Shown here in pieces: positions 7,196 through 14,816 of a DNA stretch of 28,468 nt (positions are counted from its first letter, which is position 1; each line of letters begins with the position of its first letter). The notes below the pieces were generated by a model. It was not told the DNA's origin and did no database searches. It saw nothing but the letters and a program-made list of their open reading frames with translations. This stretch comes from Rhabdothermincola sp036846205 (GTDB lineage Bacteria > Actinomycetota > Acidimicrobiia > Acidimicrobiales > Acidimicrobilacustridaceae): positions 1 to 28,468 of the forward strand of contig NZ_DAIUCK010000036.1 in assembly GCF_036846205.1 (NCBI RefSeq). Direction: 5' to 3'. Both the position numbers and the translations under genes were made by a program.

Positions 7196-8683
7196 TCACC
7201 CGGGGGCGGATGGCTCGAACAGCCCGGTGGGCCGGGAGCGCCCTCGCAGCTGGGTGGATCCCACCCGACGCCAGTGCCCGCCGGCCTCCCCGGCCGCGAT
7301 CACGGTGTCCTCGTCGGCTAGGACCGGGCAGCCACGTTGCTTGGCCAGCTCGGTGAGGCGGGCTGCGACGTTCACGGCGTCGCCGATCACCGTGTACTCG
7401 AACCGCTCGGGGGTGCCCACGTTGCCGGCCACGACCGTGCCGGTTGAGGCGCCGATGCCGACCCCGGGCCGGCCAGGGAGTTCGGCCACCGCGGCGGGGA
7501 GAGCCGCGGCCACTCGCAGAGCCCGCGCGGCGTGATCGGGCTGGGTCACCGGCGCCCCGAAGATGCACAGCGCGGCGTCCCCTTCGAACTTGTTCACGAA
7601 GCCACCCTCCGCCATCACCACCTCCACCACCACCGAGAAGAACGCATTGAGCTCCTCGACCACCTCGGCGGGCTCGTGGGTTTCGCTGAAGCTGGTGAAG
7701 TCGTCGAGGTCGACGAACAGCGCCGTGACCGACCGCTCCTCCCCACCGAGTTGGGGCTCCTGGTCGAGAGCGGCCCGGGCCACGTCGACGCCTACCTGGC
7801 GGCCGTAGAGATCATGGAGGCGGCGCCGTTCCCGCAGGCCCTCCACCATGTCGTTGAAGCCGGCTTGCAGCCGCCCGATCTCCCCGGCGTGGTCGACCAG
7901 GACCTCGACGTCGAGATCGCCCTCCTCGACCCGGGCCATCGCCCGGCGCACGGCTTCGATCGGATCCGCCACCCCGCGCGCCGCGGCTCGCATGATCAGC
8001 CCGCCGGCCACCACGCTGGCCACCACCAGCACGCCGATACGGACGCTGAGCTCGCCCCGCTGCTCGACCGGCACGCCGAGGGGAGCGAGACCCAGGGCCA
8101 CGATCGGGACCGCGGAGCCGAGCAGCCAGGCCATCATGATCCGCGGCAGGATCTCCCGGTGCGGTCGGGGGAGGTTCGCGTCCTGGAGGGCCAGCGCGAA
8201 CACCGGGCGGAAGTGGCGCTCGAGCAGCAGGTACAGCAACGCGCAGGTCACCAGCCCCGCGAGCACGATCCCGAGGGAGACGCGGGTGGCGTCCTCGTTG
8301 AGGATGCCGAAGATCACCGCGGCGCCGACCCACCCCAGGAAGGCCGACGCGGTCTGCTGGAGGGGCTGGGTGAGGGTGGCCAGGCGCTCCTTGTCCGTCG
8401 GCTCTCGCCCGTCGCGCACCCAGGCCACCGCCCGGGAGAGGAAGTACCGGTTGAGCGGGAACGCGACGAAGAGGGTGACGAGGAGGTAGGCCCCGAAGAC
8501 GGTGAGGTTGAGGCCGAGCCGTTGGGACTGCTCCGGGGTGCGGACCGGGAACAGGTACTGGAGGTACAGGAAGACCAGCAGCGCGCCGGCCCCGTTCGCC
8601 ACGGCCTGCAGGACGATGACCCCACGAACCGTGGCCAGGGCCTGGAGAGGTCGGCGGTAGCGCACCGGGGGCCGCCGGAGCAT
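7196..8683 (-). CDS. Class III adenylate cyclase with six TM helices and HAMP domain
   Basis: The 495-residue protein has six predicted TM segments (about 17-41, 62-80, 111-130, 136-155, 184-205, 214-232), a HAMP linker (233-288) and a C-terminal cyclase homology domain. The catalytic set is complete: metal ligands D325 (LFVDLDDF) and D369 (FEGDA), adenine-selecting K365 and D435 (IGDAVN), and transition-state N438 and R442. It should therefore make cAMP as a dimer. The layout matches mycobacterial Rv3645 and Rv1318c-Rv1320c. The start at 8683 (MLRRPP) is chosen because extension upstream runs through the divergent promoter. It shares that region, including the operator at 8726, with the MaoC gene. 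Confidence 0.9.
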   Translation of the reverse strand: MLRRPPVRYRRPLQALATVRGVIVLQAVANGAGALLVFLYLQYLFPVRTPEQSQRLGLNLTVFGAYLLVTLFVAFPLNRYFLSRAVAWVRDGREPTDKERLATLTQPLQQTASAFLGWVGAAVIFGILNEDATRVSLGIVLAGLVTCALLYLLLERHFRPVFALALQDANLPRPHREILPRIMMAWLLGSAVPIVALGLAPLGVPVEQRGELSVRIGVLVVASVVAGGLIMRAAARGVADPIEAVRRAMARVEEGDLDVEVLVDHAGEIGRLQAGFNDMVEGLRERRRLHDLYGRQVGVDVARAALDQEPQLGGEERSVTALFVDLDDFTSFSETHEPAEVVEELNAFFSVVVEVVMAEGGFVNKFEGDAALCIFGAPVTQPDHAARALRVAAALPAAVAELPGRPGVGIGASTGTVVAGNVGTPERFEYTVIGDAVNVAARLTELAKQRGCPVLADEDTVIAAGEAGGHWRRVGSTQLRGRSRPTGLFEPSAPG

Positions 8684-8724
8684 GCCCTCGAGTCTACGGA
8701 CGGGTCCGCCTCCGCCCGCGAAAC

Positions 8725-8754
8725 TTGACACGCGTGTCAGCAAACGCGAAGAAT
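8725..8754 (+). promoter_or_regulatory. Candidate -35/-10 promoter for the MaoC gene
   Basis: TTGACA (8725-8730) is an exact -35 consensus. AAGAAT (8749-8754) is a 4/6 match to -10 at 18-bp spacing. The -35 box lies inside the palindrome at 8726-8739, so a bound repressor would block RNA polymerase. Confidence 0.45.
8726..8739. promoter_or_regulatory. Candidate operator TGACACGCGTGTCA (site B, perfect palindrome)
   Basis: This is the only one of the four TGAC-N6-GTCA sites with full dyad symmetry across all 14 bases. It lies between the divergent cyclase (start 8683) and MaoC (start 8796) genes. Flanks are GAAAC/T on the left and GCAAAC on the right, similar to site A. Confidence 0.65.
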
Positions 8755-8795
8755 CCCCCCGCTGAGCGATCCGGCCGATCCGGGAGGCAGCATCG

Positions 8796-9218
8796 ATGGC
8801 CGAGCCCAAGCTGAGCTTCGACGACGTCAACGTCGGCGATCAGGCCCCGTCGTTGAGTCACGAGCTGACGCGAACCGACCTCGTCATGTACGCCGGCGCC
8901 TCCGGCGACTTCAATCCCATGCACCATGACGAGGTGGCCGCGCAGGCCGCGGGCCTGCCCAGTGTGTTCGGGCACGGCATGTTCTCGATGGGGTTGCTCG
9001 GCAAGGCGATCACCGACTACGTCGGCATCGGCAACCTGGCTCGCTACAAGGTGCGCTTCACCAAGCAGACCTGGCCCGGCGAGACGCTCACGAGCAGCGT
9101 GGTCGTCACCGGCAAACGTGAGGAGGGCGGCCGGAAGCTGATCGACCTCGAGGTGACCCTCGCCAACCAGGACGGTGAGGTCAAGGTCGCCGGTGAGGCC
9201 GTCGCCCTGGCGGGCTGA
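8796..9218 (+). CDS. MaoC-like (R)-enoyl-CoA hydratase, single hotdog
   Basis: The 140-residue hotdog-fold protein carries the hydratase 2 motif YAGASGDFNPMHHD, with catalytic D38 and H43, followed by the FGHGMFSMG turn (58-66). Such proteins add water to trans-2-enoyl-CoA (or enoyl-ACP) to give the 3R-hydroxy product. Length and motif fit PhaJ and HadB types. The ATG at 8796 follows GGGAGGC. Its stereochemistry would suit the MFE-2-like SDRs at 4044 and 22865. A promoter with an operator over the -35 box is visible upstream. Confidence 0.88.
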   Translation: MAEPKLSFDDVNVGDQAPSLSHELTRTDLVMYAGASGDFNPMHHDEVAAQAAGLPSVFGHGMFSMGLLGKAITDYVGIGNLARYKVRFTKQTWPGETLTSSVVVTGKREEGGRKLIDLEVTLANQDGEVKVAGEAVALAG

Positions 9219-9254
9219 GCGGCGGTGAACCGGCCCGGGCACGCCGGCGGAGGC

Positions 9255-10004
9255 TCACGGCCGGGCTGACGATGGGTTGATGCCGCGGCGCGGGCCGCGG
9301 CGACCGGGATGCACGAGGCGGGAGGTGGCGTAGAGGTAGACGGGAACCGCGAGCACCAGCACTCCCAGCCATGACGGCGAGCCCGTGGACATCGTCAGGA
9401 CGAGGGCCAAGATCGCCAGCAACACCAGGCAGAGGGTCGCCAGCGCCAGGAGCGGCATGCTCTGCGCGCCAGGAGCGAGCTCTTCCGCTACCGACCCGCT
9501 GGCGCGGCCGGTCGCTGCCAATGTGACGCCCGAGGCGAGCGACGGCACCCGCCGCGTGCCGCGGCGGGCCAGGATGGCGAGGAGCTGGTCGGTGTGCTTG
9601 CCCGCGTTCAACGCCAGCGCGTCCCAGACCGGGGGCGGGCTCTCGTCGCCAGGTGCCGCGGCGTGATCCCACCTGGCGCCCGGGAGCAGCTCGGGGAGCG
9701 CGGTGGGCTCAGTGAACACCAGCCCGATCGTGGCCCGGTGCAGCGGTGATTGCGGCGATGCGGTGCCCACACCGGCGACCGTGGCCGTGCGGCCCAGGCT
9801 CAGCGGGTTTGGAAGGCGTCGGGCCCGGCGGTCCCGCAGGTCGACGATCGCCGTGAGCGTTTCGAGGCGGATCCGGATCGGTCGCGCGGTGTACGAGGGA
9901 GCATGCACGACGATCCCGTGGTCGTCCACCTCGACCGATGCGCCGCGGGCTCCGAGCGCCGCGGCACCCCGCAGTGTCACCCCGTCGTCCCCGGCGTACG
10001 TCAT
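9255..10004 (-). CDS. Membrane protein of unknown function, two C-terminal TM helices
   Basis: I do not recognise the family. The 249-residue product has a soluble N-terminal part with strand-rich text (ASVEVDDHGIVVHAPSYTAR, about 22-41, then IRIRLETLTAIVDLRD), which could be a bacterial PH-like domain. A charged linker follows, then two close TM helices near the C-terminus (SMPLLALATLCLVLLAILAL and SWLGVLVLAVPVYLYATS). The tail is basic and Arg/Gly-rich (HPGRRGPRRG). The start at 10004 (MTYAGDD) is chosen over a longer reading because the extra residues look non-coding and extend toward the divergent aldehyde dehydrogenase promoter. Confidence 0.62.
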   Translation of the reverse strand: MTYAGDDGVTLRGAAALGARGASVEVDDHGIVVHAPSYTARPIRIRLETLTAIVDLRDRRARRLPNPLSLGRTATVAGVGTASPQSPLHRATIGLVFTEPTALPELLPGARWDHAAAPGDESPPPVWDALALNAGKHTDQLLAILARRGTRRVPSLASGVTLAATGRASGSVAEELAPGAQSMPLLALATLCLVLLAILALVLTMSTGSPSWLGVLVLAVPVYLYATSRLVHPGRRGPRRGINPSSARP

Positions 10005-10116
10005 CCCTGGCCTGACTCTTCCACCCTCGTGCCCCCCGTGCGACACGCAACCTAGGTCACCACGGTAGGTGTCGGCACGTTGACGCACAGGGATGCCGGG
10101 CTCCCGGGCGGGGCAG

Positions 10117-10130
10117 TAGAACGTGTTCTC
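10117..10130. promoter_or_regulatory. KstR-like box TAGAACGTGTTCTC upstream of the aldehyde dehydrogenase
   Basis: The core AGAACGTGTTCT (10118-10129) is palindromic except for its two central bases. The 14-mer fits the mycobacterial KstR consensus TnnAACnnGTTnnA at every fixed base except the last. It lies 48 bp before the ATG at 10179, a normal operator distance. KstR controls sterol catabolism in mycobacteria and rhodococci. A homologous regulator in this organism is an inference. Confidence 0.5.
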
Positions 10131-10178
10131 GGCCGGCAGTACGCTGGTCGACCCGCGGATCCGGCAGATGGGGGGACC

Positions 10179-11690
10179 ATGGCGCTGTCAGTGTTGGCTC
10201 ATCGGGACGAGCTCGGGGTCGGGCAGGGCCGGCTGTTCATCGACGGCTCATGGCGGGAGGGCTCCGAGGGCGGTGTGTGGACCCACATCCACCCGGCGTC
10301 CAACGAGGAGGTCACCACCTTCGCCACTGCCTCTGGTGCCGACGTCGACGCCGCCGCGCAGGCCGCCCGTCGAGCGTTCGACGACGGTCGCTGGACATCA
10401 CTGAAGGCCAAGGACCGCAAGCGGCTGCTCCAGCGGGTGGCCCAGCTCATCGCCGATCACGCGGAGGAGCTCGACCGCCTGCAGACTCTCGACAACGGCA
10501 TGCCCGTGTCGTTCTCGTCCATCTACCAGGTGTCGAGCCACATCGCCGCCGACGTGTTCGACTACCACGCCGGGTGGGTGGACCGGATCGCCGGCGAGAC
10601 CATCCCCCAGTACACGGGATCGGACATGTTCACCATGACCCTCCGCGAGCCGGTGGGGGTGGTGGCCGCCATCATCCCGTGGAACGCCCCGCTGCTGCTC
10701 TTCGCTCAGAAGGCCGCACCGGCGCTGGCTGCGGGGTGCACGGTGGTGCTCAAGCCGTCGGAGTACGCGTCGCTCACCGCGTTCCGCCTGACCGAGCTAC
10801 TCGAGGAGGCCGGTCTCCCGCCGGGGGTGTTCAACCTCGTGGCGGGGGAGGGCTCGGTCACCGGGGAGGCGCTGATCACCCACCCGCTGATCGACAAGAT
10901 CACCTTCACCGGCAGCCGGGCCGTCGGGCGACGCATCCTCGCTGCCGCGGCCGACGGCATCAAGCGGGTGTCGCTCGAGCTCGGGGGAAAAAGCCCCAAC
11001 ATCGTCTTCCCCGACATCGCCGATCCGGATCTCACCGCCGCGGCGATGATGGGCATGGTGTCGATGGGCCTGTCGGGCCAGGGCTGCGTCTGCCACACCC
11101 GGGCGCTGATCCACCAGGACATCTACGACGAGATGATCGACAAGCTGGCCACCATGGCAGGGATGTGCGTGCTCGGCGACCCCTTCGACCCGGCCACCAC
11201 CTCCGGCCCGCTGATCAACACCCGCCAACTCGAGCGGGTGACCGGCTACATCGAGCAGGGGCGCGAGGAGGGTGCCCGGCTGGTGGTGGGCGGCGACCGA
11301 CCCGACGGTGAGCTGGCGCAGGGCAACTTCGTGAACCCGACCCTGTTCGCCGACGTCGACAACCGCATGACCATCGCCCGGGAGGAGATCTTCGGCCCGG
11401 TGCTGGCCGCCATCCCGTTCAAGGACGAGGAGGAGGCCATCCGCCTGGCCAACGACACCGACTACGGGCTCGGCGCGTCGGTGCAGACCTCCGACGTGAA
11501 GCGCGCCCTGCGGATCGCCAAGGCCGTGCGCAGCGGCACCTTCGGCATCAACGGCTTCACGGTCATGCCCAACGCGCCGTTCGGCGGCTACAAGACCTCC
11601 GGCCTGGGTCGCGAAGGCGGGCGAGAGGGCATCGACGCCTTCCTCGAGACGAAGACGGTCAACATCGGCCTGAGCGACGCGGCGTTCTGA
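10179..11690 (+). CDS. NAD(P)+-dependent aldehyde dehydrogenase
   Basis: The 503-residue ALDH-superfamily enzyme oxidises an aldehyde to the acid. Active-site residues are visible: N169 (IIPWNAP), K192 (VLKPSE), E267 (LELGGKSPN) and the nucleophile C303 in SGQGC. A second Cys (305) lies two residues on. The Rossmann motif FTGSRAVG (243-250) and the C-terminal GGYKTSGLGREGG are typical. Length is standard. The start at 10179 (MALSVL) follows a G-rich Shine-Dalgarno run, and the upstream in-frame extension covers the promoter. It has a KstR-like box upstream. Neighbouring secreted PQQ-type proteins could supply aldehydes, but this is inference. Confidence 0.9.
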   Translation: MALSVLAHRDELGVGQGRLFIDGSWREGSEGGVWTHIHPASNEEVTTFATASGADVDAAAQAARRAFDDGRWTSLKAKDRKRLLQRVAQLIADHAEELDRLQTLDNGMPVSFSSIYQVSSHIAADVFDYHAGWVDRIAGETIPQYTGSDMFTMTLREPVGVVAAIIPWNAPLLLFAQKAAPALAAGCTVVLKPSEYASLTAFRLTELLEEAGLPPGVFNLVAGEGSVTGEALITHPLIDKITFTGSRAVGRRILAAAADGIKRVSLELGGKSPNIVFPDIADPDLTAAAMMGMVSMGLSGQGCVCHTRALIHQDIYDEMIDKLATMAGMCVLGDPFDPATTSGPLINTRQLERVTGYIEQGREEGARLVVGGDRPDGELAQGNFVNPTLFADVDNRMTIAREEIFGPVLAAIPFKDEEEAIRLANDTDYGLGASVQTSDVKRALRIAKAVRSGTFGINGFTVMPNAPFGGYKTSGLGREGGREGIDAFLETKTVNIGLSDAAF

Positions 11691-11698
11691 GGCTCGGC

Positions 11699-12304
11699 CT
11701 ACCGCTCGCCTTCCTGCCAACGGCTGACGAGCTCGTCGAGCCTCGTGATGGCGCGGTCCAGGCTCGGCGAGTGTTGGCGGGCCACCTCGGGACGCCACAT
11801 CGTGGTCGCGAATCGGATGAGTTCAGTGGCGTACTCGGGACCCACCCTGCGGCCTGCTCCGGGACGAGGCAGGAGCCGTTCGCGGGTTGTTGATTTCTTC
11901 GAAGCACGCGCCGCGCGCAGCATTGCTTCCTTGGCATCGGAAACCTCATCCGGGTATGGGGGAACATCACCCCGATCGCACGAGAGGAAGGTCGCCAGCC
12001 GGTCCCGATCGGCGAGAAGCCACGCCTCGACTTCGCGGACGGCGATGGCGAGGCAAAGGTACTTGGCAGGCTCGGGGAGCCAGAGCGAACGAGCCTCCGG
12101 TGCACAGAGGATGTCATCAAGATCGACCTGGACATACCACGGGGTTTGTTGTGCCGATTGGTTGTAACCCTGCAAGCGGTTGATGATCTCCGGCTTGCTG
12201 ACGGTGAAGACCCGAGCTGCGGACGTCCCGACCACGGCCAAGAGCCGTTCGGCGACGGCTCGATCCGTCGGTCCTTCGACGGCGACGTTGACTGCGATCT
12301 TCAT
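11699..12304 (-). CDS. TOPRIM-like (DUF4276-type) protein, partner of an AAA ATPase
   Basis: The 201-residue protein begins with VAVEGPTDRAVAERLL (7-22), the acidic-loop start of TOPRIM folds (E10), followed by VDLDD (60-64) as the DxD-type motif and REVEAWLLADRD (90-101), a signature I associate with DUF4276. TOPRIM domains of this kind are metal-dependent nucleases in OLD, Gabija and PARIS-type systems. The ATG overlaps the stop of the upstream ATPase gene by 4 bases, so the two proteins are made together. The coding sequence is visibly less GC-rich than its neighbours. A defence role is inferred from architecture, and the nuclease target is unknown. Confidence 0.75.
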   Translation of the reverse strand: MKIAVNVAVEGPTDRAVAERLLAVVGTSAARVFTVSKPEIINRLQGYNQSAQQTPWYVQVDLDDILCAPEARSLWLPEPAKYLCLAIAVREVEAWLLADRDRLATFLSCDRGDVPPYPDEVSDAKEAMLRAARASKKSTTRERLLPRPGAGRRVGPEYATELIRFATTMWRPEVARQHSPSLDRAITRLDELVSRWQEGER

Positions 12305-13437
12305 GGCTGGAAGAGAGCTAGCTGGGAGACCTGGGCCGGTCGGGTCTCGGCCGCGAGTAGCTCCGGTAACGTCGTGCCGCCTCGGAGAAGCACGAGGGCA
12401 TCGCTGATCTGGCTGGCCTTGTGAACTGTGGTCCCTTCAGGCCCAGGGCGCAGCACCACCACCTCGTCGAGGCCGATTCCCTCGTCATAGAGCAGGTCGG
12501 GCGAATGTGTGCTGATGAGCACCTGGCGCAACGAGCTGCTCTGAGCTTTCGCGAACAGCGCAGGGAGAAACCGGATCACTTCCGGATGCAGCGACAGCTC
12601 AGGCTCCTCGAGAAGGAGCGGTCCGCCCGTGTCGAGTACCGTCCACAGGAGGCCGATCAGGCGAAGTGTGCCGTCTGAGAGGTCTGACTCGTCCTGCCAT
12701 GCCCCGGGCGCGCGCCAGTGCTGGTACTTGCCCCGAAGGTGCCAACGGCCCGCTCGGTCCTGTTGCAGGTCCAGGTTCTCGAGCTGGGGCACCGCGAAGC
12801 GGAGAGCCTCGTTGATCCGTCGGAGCCGCGCAGCTCTGGTGCGCTGATTGACGGATGCGATCTGCTGGAGGAAGTCGCCTCCGAAGGGGTCGTTCGGGTG
12901 GTTGATGGAACGATCCGGTTCACGCACGAGCTGGGGAACCAGATGCAGATACTGGATGCTGCTCAGGAAGTCGGCGATGTTGCGGAAGCTTCTGTTCTCG
13001 GTGACCTGCTCGAGCGCTGTCTGGGTCAGGCGGACGGGGTCGTTTTCGTCATCGACATCGGGTCGGCGCTTGAGCTCTTCGCCTCGGTAGGACACGACCT
13101 CCTTCCGGACGACGGGGCGCTGCTGGCGGTTCGCACCGAATTCGAGTTCGTACGTCCACTGCTCCGGGTCGCTGTCATCTCCGAGCGTGACCCTGAGGCG
13201 CACGTCCGGGTTCTTACGAGCCGCAAGGCATCGGACGCGTTTGACCCCGCCACGAGCTTCGACGGCGTTGGCGAGGCCACCGCCGATCGATGCCACGTCC
13301 CGGAGGAATCTGAACGCGTCGAGCAGGTTGGACTTGCCGCTCGCGTTCGGTCCCACGATGAAGACCCGTGTCGTTAGGTCTACTTTGGCGGCTTTGAAGT
13401 TCCGCCAGTGGAGGAGCTGAAGCGACGTAACGCGCAT
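12301..13437 (-). CDS. AAA_21/RecF-like ABC-type ATPase, candidate defence component
   Basis: The 378-residue SMC/RecF-like ATPase has Walker A GPNASGKSN (29-37), an ABC-signature-like LSDGTLRL (253-260), Walker B LLLEEPELSLHP (274-285) and switch histidine H311 in STHSPD. A central insert of about 150 residues, helical in part, separates Walker A from the signature. Proteins of this family (AAA_21/AAA_15) pair with TOPRIM effectors in OLD-like and PARIS-type anti-phage systems, with the ATPase as sensor or scaffold. It is the first gene of a two-gene unit with the TOPRIM protein. No RecF-like housekeeping context (dnaA, dnaN, gyrB) is near. A perfect short hairpin lies upstream at 13467. Confidence 0.85.
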   Translation of the reverse strand: MRVTSLQLLHWRNFKAAKVDLTTRVFIVGPNASGKSNLLDAFRFLRDVASIGGGLANAVEARGGVKRVRCLAARKNPDVRLRVTLGDDSDPEQWTYELEFGANRQQRPVVRKEVVSYRGEELKRRPDVDDENDPVRLTQTALEQVTENRSFRNIADFLSSIQYLHLVPQLVREPDRSINHPNDPFGGDFLQQIASVNQRTRAARLRRINEALRFAVPQLENLDLQQDRAGRWHLRGKYQHWRAPGAWQDESDLSDGTLRLIGLLWTVLDTGGPLLLEEPELSLHPEVIRFLPALFAKAQSSSLRQVLISTHSPDLLYDEGIGLDEVVVLRPGPEGTTVHKASQISDALVLLRGGTTLPELLAAETRPAQVSQLALFQP

Positions 13438-13466
13438 AGTGCTCGTCAGTTCTACAGCGCTGGGTC

Positions 13467-13484
13467 ATCTCCTGCAGAGGAGAT
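13467..13484. promoter_or_regulatory. Perfect inverted repeat ATCTCCT-GCAG-AGGAGAT upstream of the ATPase gene
   Basis: The 7-bp arms around a 4-base loop lie 30 bp before the ATPase start, inside the 120-bp gap between it and the end of the SMP-30 gene. It could be an operator or a 5' UTR hairpin. On the minus strand the hairpin also contains an AGGAGA element that resembles a ribosome binding site but is too distant to serve the ATG at 13437. A terminator role is unlikely because there is no T-run. Confidence 0.4.
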
Positions 13485-13557
13485 CGGTGCGAGCCGTGGA
13501 TCGGACGATGGCGAATGGTCCCTCTCCAGGCACGGCGCCGGCCCGAGCCCGCCCTCG

Positions 13558-14799
13558 CTACAGCCGGGAGGCGCCGCCGCCTCCGGCGCCGGGCACCAGC
13601 AGGCCGATCCCGTCGGGGAACGCGAGCCCGCGGGCCATCGTCTCGGGTGGTTGCGGCTCGCCGGCCACGAAGACGATTCGGCGGACGCTGCCCGTCTTGT
13701 CGCCCGGGCCGATGCCGCCGTCGGGCTTGAGCACCAGGCCGATGTCCGCGTAGTAGATCGTGCCGTCGGGCCCGGCCGCGATGCCGAGCGGGGTGCCGGT
13801 CGAGAACGGCTGCGCCCCGAACTGCTCGCCGGCGGGCGGGCGCAGGATCGTGCGCAGGTACACGCCGTTGGCGTCGTACTCGTTGATCACCCCGTTGATC
13901 ACGCTGGAGACGAACAGGTGCCCGTCGGGCCCGCCGGTCACGCCGGTGGGAGCGATCAGGTCGTGTTCTCCGGAGGGGATGAACATCTCCTTGCGGACCT
14001 CATCAGCCAGGGGCGCACCGGTGGCGTCGGTGCGCCCGCATCCGCCCGCCGCGTCGGGCCCGGTGGGCAGGTCGTGGTAGCGCCACACTCCCGAGGTCTG
14101 GCCACCGAACGACGTTGGCCGGGCCGACGCCACCAGCACCCGATCCTGGTCGTCCACCCAGATGCTCTGCGCGGTGGCGATCTCCACGTCCACCTTGCAG
14201 TAGGTCACCTCACGGCTGTCGAACGGCGGGAACCACACGATCAGCTGGCCGTCACCGGGGCCTGCCGCCTGGTTGCCGACGTCGGTGGTCACGATGCGGC
14301 CGTCGGAGAGGAAGCCGCACCCGTAGTTCTCCGCGTTGTCCGCGCTGCCCTGGAAGGTTGGCACCAGCTTGCCGATCTCCCGGGCCCGCAGGTCGCCGAT
14401 GCGGTCGCCCGTCAGCTCGAAGATGCCCCATCCCTGGGTGTCACCGGCCGTCTGGCCCGTGTCCTCACCCGCCACGAACCGCCCCGATCCGTCGGGGAAG
14501 AAGCAGATCTGGCCGTTGATGTCGAGGCCCTCGGGGTCCTCCGACCGGCTGGTGATCACCCGCTGGTGCTCGAAGGGTGGCTCGGCGGCGTAAGCGTCGA
14601 GGTGGTTGCCCTGCCCGTTGAACACGATCACCCCGGCCGGCTCCGAGGGCGGCGGGGCGGTGGTGGCGCTCGGTTGACGGGCCGCGGTAGAGGTGGTCGT
14701 GGCGGTCTGCCCGCCGCCCCCCGAGCTGCAGGCTGACAGCAGGATCGGCACGGCCAGGACCGCCACGATCCCGAGCCCGCCTCTGCGCACGTTCGCCAT
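13558..14799 (-). CDS. Secreted lipoprotein with SMP-30/NHL-type beta-propeller
   Basis: The 413-residue protein has a lipoprotein signal peptide (hydrophobic 9-21, lipobox LSAC at 21-24) and a low-complexity Gly/Thr/Ser/Pro linker (25-55) that would hold the domain away from the membrane. The rest has repeated blade segments of the gluconolactonase/NHL kind, such as GFLSDGRIVTTDVGN, SIWVDDQDRVLVASA, GVTGGPDGHLFVSSVI and GIAAGPDGTIYYADIG. A lactonase or sensor role is possible, and the substrate is unknown. The ATG at 14799 has GGGAGG upstream. It follows the PQQ-type gene by 17 bp on the same strand, which implies an operon. Confidence 0.82.
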   Translation of the reverse strand: MANVRRGGLGIVAVLAVPILLSACSSGGGGQTATTTSTAARQPSATTAPPPSEPAGVIVFNGQGNHLDAYAAEPPFEHQRVITSRSEDPEGLDINGQICFFPDGSGRFVAGEDTGQTAGDTQGWGIFELTGDRIGDLRAREIGKLVPTFQGSADNAENYGCGFLSDGRIVTTDVGNQAAGPGDGQLIVWFPPFDSREVTYCKVDVEIATAQSIWVDDQDRVLVASARPTSFGGQTSGVWRYHDLPTGPDAAGGCGRTDATGAPLADEVRKEMFIPSGEHDLIAPTGVTGGPDGHLFVSSVINGVINEYDANGVYLRTILRPPAGEQFGAQPFSTGTPLGIAAGPDGTIYYADIGLVLKPDGGIGPGDKTGSVRRIVFVAGEPQPPETMARGLAFPDGIGLLVPGAGGGGASRL

Positions 14800-14816
14800 C
14801 GGGTTGCCTCCCTGGG

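Noticed and set aside
11725..11738. TGACGAGCTCGTCG as a fifth operator
   Set aside because: The last base breaks GTCA and it lies inside the TOPRIM coding sequence, where it encodes ordinary residues near the C-terminus.
13408..14736. A 442-codon plus-strand frame opposite the SMP-30 lipoprotein gene
   Set aside because: It has shadow-type composition, no recognisable domain, and full overlap with a gene having a signal peptide and propeller repeats.
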